Below the pieces are notes generated by a model. The model had not been told where the DNA came from, did no database searches, and saw only the letters and a program-made list of their open reading frames with translations. Positions 45,607 through 54,192 of a DNA stretch of 64,000 nt are shown here, piece by piece. This DNA comes from Sphingomonas kyeonggiensis (lineage in GTDB: Bacteria; Pseudomonadota; Alphaproteobacteria; Sphingomonadales; Sphingomonadaceae). The stretch covers positions 372,001-436,000 of the forward strand of contig NZ_JACIEH010000001.1 in the NCBI RefSeq assembly GCF_014196745.1, given 5' to 3'. Position 1 is the first letter of the stretch, and each line of letters begins with the position of its first letter. Made by a program: the position numbers and the translations under genes.

Positions 45607-45993
45607 ATGGCAGACGAAGATCAGGTTCCGAAGGCTAGCCGTCGTGCGCTGATGCTGGGCGCGGCGGGTGCGTCGGCGATCGTCTCGATCCGCCCGGCGC
45701 TGGCGCAGACCAATGCCTCGGTGATGAATTGCGAGATCCCGGTCCCCGATCCGGGCCGTGCCGGCCAATATGTCGCGGCCGATGGTAAGCTCGTGCCCGC
45801 CGGCACCCCGGGCGCCTTCCCCGCGGCTGGCACCCCGTTCAAGGCGCAGGACGTCAAGAACGCCCTCAACGGCGGCACGCTGCCCGGCACCACCTACGAA
45901 CAGAGCCGAGCCTACACCAACTACATCCGCCGCCTCCAGTCGGGCACCAGCGGCTTCACCTGCTTCGCCTCGCTGCAGATGCCGCGCGGCTGA
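45607..45993 (+). CDS. Small Tat-exported protein upstream of the HPr-rel-A cassette
   Basis: 128 residues from the ATG at 45607. A twin-arginine-type signal (KASRRALMLGAAGASAIVS) ends near ALAQ; the mature 94 residues hold two Cys (VMNCEIPVPDPG and GFTCFASLQ), a Gly/Pro/Ala-rich middle (VPAGTPGAFPAAGTPF) and a helical segment (YEQSRAYTNYIRRLQSG). No family recognised. It precedes the PqqD-like gene by 129 bases with an REP element between. It may be the substrate or a partner of that cassette, but this is only inference from position. Confidence 0.7.
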   Translation: MADEDQVPKASRRALMLGAAGASAIVSIRPALAQTNASVMNCEIPVPDPGRAGQYVAADGKLVPAGTPGAFPAAGTPFKAQDVKNALNGGTLPGTTYEQSRAYTNYIRRLQSGTSGFTCFASLQMPRG

Positions 45994-46014
45994 GGCCGTG
46001 ACCGTTCGCCATAA

Positions 46015-46098
46015 CCGTCATCCCGGCGAAAGCCGGGATCTCAGGCGAAGGCGCGGGACAAGAACCGCACGAGACCCCGGCTTTCGCCGGGATGACGG
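46015..46098. repeat. REP-like palindromic element, family B, copy 5
   Basis: Same family as 30968, one base changed in the right arm (GAGACCCCGG). A duplicated CCGGGATGACG trails it. Confidence 0.85.
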
Positions 46099-46122
46099 CC
46101 GGGATGACGAAGGGGGCCTGAA

Positions 46123-46395
46123 ATGACGGCCCTTTACCGCGCCGCCGCGCCGGAAACCCTCCGCATCGTCCCCCTCGACGCGCTCACCCTGGTCTATCAC
46201 CGCGCCTCGGGCGTCACCCATGTCGTCGATGCGCCGGTGCCCGAGATGCTCGAAGCGCTCGACCGCGACGATCTCACCGTCGACCAGCTCCTCACGCGCC
46301 TCAGCGATAGCTACGACCTGCTCGACGCCGATCCCGCGGCCCTCGCCATCCGCCTCGACGAGCTGGTCGAGGCCGGCCTGGTCGAGCGGCTGTGA
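46123..46395 (+). CDS. PqqD-family peptide chaperone, HPr-rel-A type
   Basis: 90 residues. The short winged-helix-like PqqD fold is visible in ETLRIVPLDALTLVYHRAS, followed by THVVDAPVPEMLEALDRDDL and a C-terminal helix LDELVEAGLVERL. PqqD proteins hold precursor peptides for modifying enzymes. This subgroup occurs with an HPr-kinase-like protein in proteobacteria under the name HPr-rel-A system. Its GTGA overlap with the kinase gene shows tight coupling. Confidence 0.82.
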   Translation: MTALYRAAAPETLRIVPLDALTLVYHRASGVTHVVDAPVPEMLEALDRDDLTVDQLLTRLSDSYDLLDADPAALAIRLDELVEAGLVERL

Positions 46396-47237
46396 GGCAC
46401 GTCACCCATCTCACCATCGGTCCGGTCGGCTTCCGCATCGGCAGCGACTGGCGCGCGCCCATCGCCCAGCTCGAGGACCTCTATCGCGACTATCCCAAGC
46501 CGGGCATCCCGGACTTCAACGTCCACCTCTTCGCCGCGCGGCCCTGGCGGAAGATCCTCCGTCCCTCGGTGATGATCGGCGGCGACTATACCATCCCCGA
46601 CGCCGCCCCGCTGCCGCTCGCCCAGGGCCTGCTCGCCGCCGAGATGGGGATGAACCTGCAGATGGCGCTCGCCCAGCGCCGCTATCTGCTGCTGCACGCA
46701 TCCGCGGTCGAAAGGGACGGGAAGGCGGTGCTGATGACCGGCATCTCCGGCGCCGGCAAATCCACTCTCGCGGCGCTGCTGATGGCCAGGGGCTGGCGGC
46801 TGATGGGCGACGAGTTCGTCCTGATCGATCCCGCCACCGGCCTGGCCCATGCCTTTCCCCGACTGATCAGCCTCAAGAACCAGGCGATCGCGGTTGCCCA
46901 GGCGGCAGTCCCCGACGGCCGTTTCGGTCCGCTGCTCGCCGGCACGCCCAAGGGCGACATCAGACACCTGGTCCCCGATCTTCGCGCGATCCGGAAAATG
47001 GCGGAACCGGCCGAGCCCGCGCTGCTGCTCTTCCCGCGCTTCGGTTTCGATGCCGCCGAGCGCCCGGTGCCGCCCAGCGAGGCCTTTGTCCGCCTCACGC
47101 AAAGCTCGACCAATTACGTCCATCTCGCCGAGCGCGGCTTCGATGCGCTGACCAGACTCGTCCAGTCCGTTCCGGCACGTGCGATAGACTATCCGGACAC
47201 GGATGGTGGCATCGCCCTGGTCGAGGCGCTGGCATGA
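46392..47237 (+). CDS. HPr kinase-related protein, HPr-rel-A type
   Basis: 281 residues from a GTG at 46392. P-loop GISGAGKST at residues 117-125, preceded by LLLHASAVERDG (His102, as in HprK-like kinases) and followed by WRLMGDEFVLID, with the acidic pair at 140-141. The N-terminal domain of HPr kinase is absent. It probably phosphorylates a peptide or small protein bound by the PqqD-like partner. Relatives act on peptides in some lasso-peptide clusters. No HPr or other PTS gene is visible in the window. Confidence 0.82.
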   Translation: MRHVTHLTIGPVGFRIGSDWRAPIAQLEDLYRDYPKPGIPDFNVHLFAARPWRKILRPSVMIGGDYTIPDAAPLPLAQGLLAAEMGMNLQMALAQRRYLLLHASAVERDGKAVLMTGISGAGKSTLAALLMARGWRLMGDEFVLIDPATGLAHAFPRLISLKNQAIAVAQAAVPDGRFGPLLAGTPKGDIRHLVPDLRAIRKMAEPAEPALLLFPRFGFDAAERPVPPSEAFVRLTQSSTNYVHLAERGFDALTRLVQSVPARAIDYPDTDGGIALVEALA

Positions 47238-48244
47238 CCCCCGGCTGGCGCCTCGCCGCGGTGTTGCGCGATCCCGCTCGGACCGAGCATTTCTCGGCCC
47301 GCCAGTGGACGGAGTTGTTCGCCGTCGCGCGGGCGGAGCAGATGGCGGGAACGCTCGCCCACCGTCTGAACGGCCTCGATCTCGACCCGACCGTCCAGCG
47401 CCTGGTCGACGACGCGATCGCCTCGGCCGGCCATCTCCGCCTCGCCGCGCTGTGGGAGGCGGAGATGGCCAGGCGGGCCCTGGCGCCGCTCGGCGTGCCG
47501 GTGGTGCTGCTCAAGGGCACCGCCTTCGCCGCCGCCGGGCTCTCGCCCAGCCTGGGGCGCAACATCGGCGATCTCGACATCCTCGTGCCCCGTGAACGGA
47601 TGGACGAAGTCGAGGCCGCGCTGCTCGCCGCGGGCTGGGAATGGGTGAAGCCCGATCCCTATGACGACGCCTATTATCGCCGCTGGATGCACGAGCTGCC
47701 GCCGCTCATCCATCGCGAGCGGGACCGGATGATCGACGTCCACCATACCATATTGCCCCTCACAGCTCGAATCCGTCCAGACGCCAGGGCGCTGCTCGCC
47801 GACAGCGAGCCGCTCGGAAACGGTCTGTGCACACTTTCGCGGACAGATCGTCTGGTGCACGCGGTCGCCCATCTCTTGGCGGACGGGGACCTGGCCGGCG
47901 GTATGCGCAATCTTTGGGACTTTCACTGTCTGGTGCAGGACGAAGGCACGATGGGCCTGGCCGAGCGCGCCCGCCATCACGGGCTGGGGGCGGAAATGGC
48001 CCGCGCCGGGCGCCTCAGCCACGCCCTGTACGGCACCGAAGTCCCCTTCGAATGGCAGGGGCTCAGGCTGCTCGACCACCTCTATCTCCGCCGCCTCACC
48101 GCACGGGATGGCTGGGGGCGGCAGGGGCGCAGGCTCACCCGGCTGGGCTTCTATGTCCGCAGCCACTGGCTCCGCATGCCGCCGCTGATGCTTGCCCGCC
48201 ACCTCTGGACCAAATACCGCAAGGGCTATCGGCCCGTCGGCTGA
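47234..48244 (+). CDS. Nucleotidyltransferase-fold protein of the HPr-rel-A cassette
   Basis: 336 residues; the start overlaps the kinase stop (ATGA). The core VPVVLLKGTAFAA, then GRNIGDLDILVPRERMDEVE with the DxD-type catalytic pair, and MIDVHHTIL match the uncharacterised nucleotidyltransferase family NTP_transf_5. The C-terminal part is helical with many Arg and Trp. It could add a nucleotide or nucleotide-derived group to the kinase product. Last gene of the cassette. Confidence 0.8.
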   Translation: MTPGWRLAAVLRDPARTEHFSARQWTELFAVARAEQMAGTLAHRLNGLDLDPTVQRLVDDAIASAGHLRLAALWEAEMARRALAPLGVPVVLLKGTAFAAAGLSPSLGRNIGDLDILVPRERMDEVEAALLAAGWEWVKPDPYDDAYYRRWMHELPPLIHRERDRMIDVHHTILPLTARIRPDARALLADSEPLGNGLCTLSRTDRLVHAVAHLLADGDLAGGMRNLWDFHCLVQDEGTMGLAERARHHGLGAEMARAGRLSHALYGTEVPFEWQGLRLLDHLYLRRLTARDGWGRQGRRLTRLGFYVRSHWLRMPPLMLARHLWTKYRKGYRPVG

Positions 48245-48328
48245 AGGCGTTGAAACAAATAGAGAACAAATGCTTGCCTTGTAGGGGATCGGTACCTATC
48301 CTGCGCGGCGTTCAACGGGAGAGATCGG

Positions 48329-48694
48329 ATGTTCCGCAAGGTTGCTTTCACCCTGTATCCGGTCATCGACCTGGACCGCGCCCGGGCTTTTTACGAGCAG
48401 ACGCTCGGCCTGCCAGCCGCCAGTGCGGAATATGGCATTCCCTGGGTGGAATATGATCTGCCGGGCGGCGGCTGCTTCGCGATCACCACGGTCACCGGCG
48501 ACAAGCCCGCCTCGGACGCCGGCGGCACCATCGCCTTCGAAGTCGAGGATCTCGACGCGCTCTGCGCCGATCTCGAAGCCAAGGGCGTCACCTTCAAGAC
48601 CGACCTGATCCACTCGCCAGTCTGCCGGATGCGCGTGATCCAGGACAGCGAAGGCAATGCCGTGCTGCTCCACCAGCTGAAGAATCGGGATTAG
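48329..48694 (+). CDS. VOC (glyoxalase/bleomycin-resistance) family protein
   Basis: 121 residues. One VOC module pair: [22 protein letters not shown] and, after [23 protein letters not shown], the end [14 protein letters not shown]. The residues that would bind metal are only partly kept, so the activity cannot be predicted. ATG preceded by GGGAGAG. Independent of the cassette upstream (84-base gap). Confidence 0.85.
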   Translation: MFRKVAFTLYPVIDLDRARAFYEQTLGLPAASAEYGIPWVEYDLPGGGCFAITTVTGDKPASDAGGTIAFEVEDLDALCADLEAKGVTFKTDLIHSPVCRMRVIQDSEGNAVLLHQLKNRD

Positions 48695-48702
48695 TTCTCA
48701 AC

Positions 48703-48791
48703 CCGTCATCCCCGCGCAGGCGGGGATCGAGGGTTTCTCTGCCCGGCCAGTCCTGCTTGGCTCTGGATCCCCGCCTGTGCGGGAATGACGG
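48703..48791. repeat. REP-like palindromic element, family A, copy 3
   Basis: Arms with core CCCCGCGCAGGCGGGGATC and GGATCCCCGCCTGTGCGGGA, separated by about 35 bases. Lies between converging genes and may serve as terminator. Confidence 0.8.
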
Positions 48792-48798
48792 ATAAGCG

Positions 48799-49482
48799 CT
48801 AAACCGCCGGCACCCCCAGCCGCTCCAGCACCGGCACCAGCTCGGCATAGCTGTCGATCACCGCATCGGCGCCCAGTTCCTCGATCGGCTGGGAGAGGAA
48901 GCCGAAGCTCACCGCGACGCTCGGCACCCCGGCGTTCTTCGCCGCCAGCGTGTCGTAGATCGAATCGCCGACGAACGCGGTCCGCCCCCCGCCGCAGCGC
49001 CGGATCATCTCCTGGATCGGCAGGGCGGAGGGCTTGGCATTGCCCTTGCCCATCGTGTCGCCGCCGATGATGGTGGCGAAGCGCGCGGAAAGCCCCAGCT
49101 CCTCGATCAGCTTCACGGCCAGATATTCGAACTTGTTGGTGACGATCGCCAGCGTCACGCCCCTGGCTGCCAGCGCGTCCAGCGCCTCGATCATGCCGGG
49201 GAAGGGCTTCGAATGGTCGGAAACATGGTCGCGATACCATTCGAGCAGCGCCGGATAGAGCCGCGCCATCAGCGCTTCGTCATAGCCGCCCGATGCCTCC
49301 AGCGCCTGCTCCAGCATGTGCTTGGCGCCGCGCCCCACCATGGTCATCACCGCCGCCATCTCCAGCCGCGGCCGCCCGGCCAGGTCGAGCGCGTGGTTGG
49401 TGGCGCCGAGCAGGTCCGCGCTGGTGTCGAGCAGGGTGCCGTCGAGGTCGAATCCGACGATATCGAAAGGGAAATCAGCCAT
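48799..49482 (-). CDS. gph: Phosphoglycolate phosphatase (HAD family)
   Basis: 227 residues from the ATG at 49482. HAD motif I is GFDLDGTLLDTSADL, motif II is AIVTNK, and motifs III/IV are KPSALPIQEMI and AFVGDSIYD. The cap insertion and length match Gph. It removes phosphoglycolate made by oxygenase side reactions or DNA repair. Divergent from glmU, 74 bases apart. Longer upstream starts have no support. Confidence 0.88.
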   Translation of the reverse strand: MADFPFDIVGFDLDGTLLDTSADLLGATNHALDLAGRPRLEMAAVMTMVGRGAKHMLEQALEASGGYDEALMARLYPALLEWYRDHVSDHSKPFPGMIEALDALAARGVTLAIVTNKFEYLAVKLIEELGLSARFATIIGGDTMGKGNAKPSALPIQEMIRRCGGGRTAFVGDSIYDTLAAKNAGVPSVAVSFGFLSQPIEELGADAVIDSYAELVPVLERLGVPAV

Positions 49483-49556
49483 CGCGGTGCTGCCTGCCAG
49501 CAGGCCTATGGAATTGGCAAGACTAACGTGGCAGGGGACTGGCCAACGGAGGGAAA

Positions 49557-50915
49557 ATGACGGCACCGATCGCAGCAATCATCCTCGCGGCCGGCAAGGG
49601 CACGCGGATGAAGTCCGATACCCACAAGGTCCTCCATCCCATCGCCGGCCGGCCGATGCTGCTCCACCTGATCGACAGCGTGAAGGCGCTGGGCGCCGAG
49701 CGCGAGGTCGTGGTGGTCGGCGCGGGCAAGGAGCAGGTCGAGGCGGCGGTGCATCCCCTGGGGGTCGAGACCGCCGAGCAGGCCGAGCAGCTCGGCACCG
49801 GCCATGCCGTGCGCATGGCGGAGGCGGCGCTGGCCGATTTCCAGGGCGATGTCCTCATCCTCTATGGCGACGTGCCGCTGGTCACCGCCGAGACGATGCG
49901 CCGGATGCTCGACGCGCTGCACGGCGCGGGCGATCCCAGCGTGGTGGTGCTCGGCTTCCGCCCGGCCGATCCCGGCGCCTATGGCCGGGTGATCGTCGGC
50001 CCCGACGGCCGGCTGGACAAGATCGTCGAATACAAGGACGCGACGCCGGAGGAGCGGGCGGTAACCCTCTGCAATTCCGGCCTGATGGCGGTCCGCTCGG
50101 CAGACCTGTTCCGCCTGCTCGCCCAGCTGGGGAACGACAACGCCGCCGGCGAATATTACCTGACCGACCTGGTCGAGCTGGCCCGGGCGGATGGCCGCTT
50201 CTCGGTCGGCATCGAGACCGACGCGATCGAGGTCGCCGGGGTCAACAGCCGCGGCGAGCTGGCCGGTCTCGAGCAGGAATGGCAGCAGCGCCGGCGCACC
50301 CGCGCGATGGTCGAGGGCGCCACCCTGGTCGCGCCGGAGACGGTGTGGTTCGCCCATGACACGGTGGTCGGCCGCGACGTCACGATCGAGCCGAACGTGG
50401 TGTTCGGCCCCGGCGTCACCGTGGCCGACCGCGTCGTCATCCACGCCTTCAGCCATATCGAGGGCGCCGAGATCCTCTCGGGTGCCGATATCGGCCCCTA
50501 TGCGCGCCTGCGTCCCGGCGCCAGGATCGAGCAGGGCGCCAAGGTCGGCAATTTCGTCGAGATCAAGAAGGCCGCGATCGGCCCCGGCGCCAAGGTCAAC
50601 CACCTCAGCTATATCGGCGATGCCACTGTCGGGGCGGGGGCCAATATCGGTGCGGGCACGATCACCTGCAATTATGACGGTTTCTTAAAGTACCGGACAG
50701 CGATCGGTAACGGCGCTTTTGTAGGTAGCAACAGCGCGCTCGTGGCGCCCGTCACCATCGGCGACGGCGCGATCGTCGCCGCCGGATCGGTGGTGACCCG
50801 CGATGTCGAGAGCGATGCGCTGGGGATCGTGCGGGCCGAGCAGCAGGTGAAGCCGGGCTGGGCGCGGACGTTCCGCGAGAAGATGAAGGCGAAGAAGGAG
50901 GCGGCGAAGAAGTGA
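49557..50915 (+). CDS. glmU: Bifunctional GlmU: glucosamine-1-phosphate acetyltransferase / GlcNAc-1-P uridyltransferase
   Basis: 452 residues, typical length. N-terminal uridyltransferase with ILAAGKGTRMKSD, LGTGHAVRMA and YGDVPL; C-terminal left-handed beta-helix with NFVEIKKAAIGPGAKVNHLS, GAGTITCNYDG and FVGSNSALVAPV. It makes UDP-GlcNAc for peptidoglycan and lipid A. Strong GGAGGG ribosome site. The stop overlaps the next gene (TGATG). Confidence 0.97.
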   Translation: MTAPIAAIILAAGKGTRMKSDTHKVLHPIAGRPMLLHLIDSVKALGAEREVVVVGAGKEQVEAAVHPLGVETAEQAEQLGTGHAVRMAEAALADFQGDVLILYGDVPLVTAETMRRMLDALHGAGDPSVVVLGFRPADPGAYGRVIVGPDGRLDKIVEYKDATPEERAVTLCNSGLMAVRSADLFRLLAQLGNDNAAGEYYLTDLVELARADGRFSVGIETDAIEVAGVNSRGELAGLEQEWQQRRRTRAMVEGATLVAPETVWFAHDTVVGRDVTIEPNVVFGPGVTVADRVVIHAFSHIEGAEILSGADIGPYARLRPGARIEQGAKVGNFVEIKKAAIGPGAKVNHLSYIGDATVGAGANIGAGTITCNYDGFLKYRTAIGNGAFVGSNSALVAPVTIGDGAIVAAGSVVTRDVESDALGIVRAEQQVKPGWARTFREKMKAKKEAAKK

Positions 50916-51319
50916 TGCGAATGATGACCGTGATTTCCGCTCTCGCCCTGGCCGTCGCGGTGCCTGCCTTCGCGCAGACCGCGCCGATGAATCCTGCGCA
51001 GGCGATCGCGGCGGTCGCCGCCTCGAAGACCGGCGAAGTGGAAGGCACGTTCGAGTTCGTCGTCGCTTCCACCGGTGCGGGCGGCTTCAACGCCTATCTC
51101 AACTCGGCCGCCGATTATCGCGATCCCGGCAACCTCTCGATCGTGCTGAACACCACGGGGCGCAACGCGCTCAAGGACAAGCTCGGCGGCCATGCCGAGG
51201 ATATGCTCAAGGGCAAGCGCATCCGCGTGAAGGGCATCGCCCGTCGCGTGCCCACCGGCTCCCATTTCCAGACTCGCATCGCCGTCGACACGGCGGACCA
51301 GATCGAAATCCTCGGCTGA
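50915..51319 (+). CDS. Secreted OB-fold-like protein between glmU and glmS
   Basis: 134 residues from the ATG at 50915 (a GTG one codon earlier is possible). Signal peptide MRMMTVISALALAVAVPAFA. The mature part (EVEGTFEFVVASTG; AYLNSAADYRDPGNLSIVLN; GKRIRVKGIARRVPTGS; QIEIL) has a strand pattern like secreted OB-fold domains. Translationally coupled to glmU and 30 bases before glmS. Function unknown. Confidence 0.72.
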   Translation: MRMMTVISALALAVAVPAFAQTAPMNPAQAIAAVAASKTGEVEGTFEFVVASTGAGGFNAYLNSAADYRDPGNLSIVLNTTGRNALKDKLGGHAEDMLKGKRIRVKGIARRVPTGSHFQTRIAVDTADQIEILG

Positions 51320-51349
51320 TCGCCGGGCTTAGGCAGGAACACCCAGAGC

Positions 51350-53173
51350 ATGTGCGGAATCGTCGGAATCGTCGGCAAGGAAGACGTCGCGGAGCGGCTG
51401 TACGACGGGCTCAAGCGCCTCGAATATCGTGGCTATGATTCCGCCGGCATCGCCACCGATGTAGAGGGCCGGATCGAGCGCCGTCGCGCCTCGGGCAAGC
51501 TGGTCAATCTCGGCAAGGAGCTGGCGGCCAATCCGCTGCCCGGCACCACCGGCATCGCGCACACCCGCTGGGCGACTCATGGCGGCCCAACCACCAACAA
51601 TGCCCACCCGCATGCCACCGGCGAAGTCGCGCTGGTCCACAACGGCATCATCGAGAATTTCAAGGCGCTGCGCGACGAGTTGATCGCCCGTGGCCGCAAG
51701 TTCGAGAGCGAGACCGACACCGAAGTCGTCGCGCACCTGGTCAGCGAGAAGGTCGAAGCCGGCATGGCACCGGCCGAAGCCGTCGCCGAAGTGCTGCCGC
51801 GCCTGCACGGCGCCTTCGCGCTCGCCATCCTGTTCCGCCAGCATCCGGACCTGCTCGTCGGCGCGCGCCTCGGCTCGCCGCTGGTCGTCGGCTATGGTGA
51901 GGGCGAGACCTATCTGGGCTCGGATGCGCTGGCACTGGCCCCGCTCACCCAGCGCATCGCCTATCTCGAGGAAGGCGACTGGGTCGTCATCACCCGCGAC
52001 GGCGCCCAGATCTTCGACAAGGACAACAATCCCGTCGAGCGCACGATCACCATCTCGGGGGTCACCGGCGATCTCGTCTCCAAGGGCAACCACCGCCACT
52101 ACATGCTCAAGGAGATCTACGAGCAGCCGATCGTCGTCGCCCAGACGCTGCGCTCCTATCTCCAGCGCATGGAAGAGCAGGTCACCCTGCCGATCCCGGA
52201 CTTCGACCTTTCGGCGATCAAGCGCGTCACCATCGTCGCCTGCGGCACCAGCTTCTATGCCGGCATGGTCGCCAAATACTGGTTCGAGCAGTTCGCCCGC
52301 GTGCCGGTCGACCTCGATGTCGCCAGCGAGTTCCGCTACCGCGCGCCGGTGATGGAGGAAGGCGGTCTGATGATCGTCATCAGCCAGTCGGGCGAGACCG
52401 CCGATACGCTCGCCGCGCTGCGCCATGCCCGTAGCGAGGGCCAGAAGATCGCCGCGGTGGTCAATGTTCCCACCAGCTCGATGGCGCGCGAGGCGGACCT
52501 GCTGCTGCCGACGCACGCGGGGCCGGAGATCGGCGTCGCCTCGACCAAGGCCTTCACCTGCCAGCTCGCGGTGCTCGCCGCGCTCGCCGCCAATCTCGCC
52601 AAGGCGAAGGGGCGGCTGTCCGAGGCCGAGGAGAAGGCGCTGGTCAAGCATCTCGCCGAGGCGCCCGCTGCGCTCAACGGCGCGCTGGCCTATGACGAGG
52701 CGATCCAGGCGATGGCGCACGTCGTCGCCGCTGCCCGCGACGTGCTCTATCTCGGCCGCGGCACCGATTATCCGCTGGCGCTGGAAGGCGCGCTGAAGCT
52801 CAAGGAAATCAGCTATATCCACGCCGAAGGCTATGCCGCTGGCGAGATGAAGCACGGCCCGATCGCGCTGATCGACGATGCCGTGCCGGTGATCGTGATC
52901 GCCCCCTCGGGTCCGCTCTTCGAGAAGACCGTGTCGAACATGCAGGAAGTGCAGGCGCGCGGCGGCAAGGTGATCCTGATCTCGGACTATGACGGGATCG
53001 AAGCGGCGGGCGAGGGCACGGTGGCGACGATCACCATGCCCAAGGTCCACCCGCTGATCGCGCCGCTCGTCTATGCGGTGCCGGTGCAACTGCTCGCCTA
53101 TCACGTGGCAGTGGCCAAGGGCACCGACGTCGATCAGCCGCGCAACCTCGCCAAGTCGGTCACCGTCGAATAG
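51350..53173 (+). CDS. glmS: Glutamine--fructose-6-phosphate aminotransferase (isomerizing)
   Basis: 607 residues. N-terminal nucleophile Cys2 (MCGIVGIVGKEDVAERL), glutamine-amidotransferase blocks GYDSAGIA, THGGPTTNNAHPH and HNGIIENF, then two SIS domains (ACGTSFYAGMVAKYW; SQSGETADTLAALR) and the C-terminal DQPRNLAKSVTVE. First step of the hexosamine pathway; GlmU acts later in the same route. No glmS ribozyme-like structure is recognisable upstream. Confidence 0.97.
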   Translation: MCGIVGIVGKEDVAERLYDGLKRLEYRGYDSAGIATDVEGRIERRRASGKLVNLGKELAANPLPGTTGIAHTRWATHGGPTTNNAHPHATGEVALVHNGIIENFKALRDELIARGRKFESETDTEVVAHLVSEKVEAGMAPAEAVAEVLPRLHGAFALAILFRQHPDLLVGARLGSPLVVGYGEGETYLGSDALALAPLTQRIAYLEEGDWVVITRDGAQIFDKDNNPVERTITISGVTGDLVSKGNHRHYMLKEIYEQPIVVAQTLRSYLQRMEEQVTLPIPDFDLSAIKRVTIVACGTSFYAGMVAKYWFEQFARVPVDLDVASEFRYRAPVMEEGGLMIVISQSGETADTLAALRHARSEGQKIAAVVNVPTSSMAREADLLLPTHAGPEIGVASTKAFTCQLAVLAALAANLAKAKGRLSEAEEKALVKHLAEAPAALNGALAYDEAIQAMAHVVAAARDVLYLGRGTDYPLALEGALKLKEISYIHAEGYAAGEMKHGPIALIDDAVPVIVIAPSGPLFEKTVSNMQEVQARGGKVILISDYDGIEAAGEGTVATITMPKVHPLIAPLVYAVPVQLLAYHVAVAKGTDVDQPRNLAKSVTVE

Positions 53174-53177
53174 CGCC

Positions 53178-53735
53178 TCAGCGCGGCGCGGCGGTCCAGA
53201 GGAAAGTCACGTTCATGCCGTCGTCGCCGGGCAGGGGCTCGAACCCCTGCCGGCGATAGAGCGCCTGTGCCTGGGGATTGTTGATCCCCACCTGCAGTGA
53301 CACGCCCGTCGCCCGGGCATCGCGCGCCGCTTGCTGGATCCAGCCGATCAGTGCCGATCCCAGACCGCGGCCGCGCGCTTCGCTGTCGAGGAGCAGGTCG
53401 ACGATCCGCCATTCGCGTGACGACCGGTCGAGATAGAGCTTGCCCAGCAGGCCACTCCCTTCTGCGGGCACGATCACGCAGAAATCGGCCCTGGCCCGGT
53501 GTTGCACATAATGGCTGTGCTGCAGCCGGAACTGGTCGTCGACGAACGCCTGTTTCTGCGCGGCGCTCCAGGGCGCGAGCAGCAGGTCCTTCTGGCGCCA
53601 CCGGCCATGGATGTGGGCGAGGGCGGGAAGGTCGGCATGTTCGGCGCGGCGCAGGCGGATGCCGTGCGCGTGCAGCGGGGCATCGTCGAGCAGTGTGCCG
53701 CGAGGGCGGGGGAAGGGCGGGAGCGAGGCGAGCAT
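53178..53735 (-). CDS. GNAT-family N-acetyltransferase
   Basis: 185 residues from the ATG at 53735. Acetyl-CoA-binding motif A is DSEARGRGLGSALIGWIQQ, and motif B is INNPQAQALYRRQGF. An upstream segment (HAHGIRLRRAEHADLPALA) starts the fold. Substrate unknown. Converges on glmS with only 4 bases between stops. Confidence 0.88.
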   Translation of the reverse strand: MLASLPPFPRPRGTLLDDAPLHAHGIRLRRAEHADLPALAHIHGRWRQKDLLLAPWSAAQKQAFVDDQFRLQHSHYVQHRARADFCVIVPAEGSGLLGKLYLDRSSREWRIVDLLLDSEARGRGLGSALIGWIQQAARDARATGVSLQVGINNPQAQALYRRQGFEPLPGDDGMNVTFLWTAAPR

Positions 53736-53844
53736 CCGATTACTGCTTCAAAGCGGGGGTATCCGCATCTTGCCCATGGTGGCACCGGCTGCAAGAAAGT
53801 GACGATAGGTCCGCATCTTGGCCGGGCTGGGAGGGGAATAGATC

Positions 53845-54135
53845 ATGCAATTGCTCAAGGCGGAAGATTTCGAGCCCTGGGTCGGTCGTCAGGTGCGCGT
53901 CAACACGCTTCCCGCACCGGTGGAGATCAAGCTCGAGCGGATCCAGCGTCACGCGCCGCTCATCGGGATCGATACGCGCGAGCCCTTCTCGCTGTATTTC
54001 GAATCGCCGATCAACGTCTTCCTGCTCGACACCAGCTATCAGTTCGATTGCGGGAAGGGTGGTCCGCACGAGATCCACATCACCCAGCTGATGCCCTCGG
54101 CGAAGCTTCGCCACTATGAGGCGGTATTCACCTGA
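53845..54135 (+). CDS. DUF6916-like small protein
   Basis: 96 residues, MQLLKAEDFEPWVGRQVRVN to the end HITQLMPSAKLRHYEAVFT; strand-rich and likely a small beta-barrel. I associate this wording with DUF6916 proteins that accompany tail-collar (microcystin-dependent) proteins. The collar gene next to it on the opposite strand supports that. Preceded by GGGAGGGGAATAGATC. Function unknown. Confidence 0.65.
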   Translation: MQLLKAEDFEPWVGRQVRVNTLPAPVEIKLERIQRHAPLIGIDTREPFSLYFESPINVFLLDTSYQFDCGKGGPHEIHITQLMPSAKLRHYEAVFT

Positions 54136-54179
54136 TCCCGGGCACGAGACCCGGGATCGCGCCGTAGTGCGATCCCGGG
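54134..54179. terminator. Triple GATCCCGGG hairpin between converging genes
   Basis: GATCCCGGG (54134-54142), CCCGGGATC (54150-54158) and a second GATCCCGGG (54171-54179). The middle arm can pair with either side, so two alternative hairpins are possible. Probable shared terminator. Confidence 0.55.
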
Positions 54180-54192
54180 TTCGTTGCTGCGA

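Noticed and set aside
45607..48244. Lasso-peptide biosynthetic cluster
   Set aside because: Kinase and nucleotidyltransferase are present but there is no asparagine-synthetase-like cyclase, no transglutaminase-like protease and no precursor with a typical core.
11336..48791. CRISPR repeats
   Set aside because: The repeated palindromes are scattered singly in intergenic gaps, with no spacers or cas genes.
51320..51349. glmS ribozyme
   Set aside because: Only 30 bases precede glmS after the upstream stop, with no room for the ribozyme fold.
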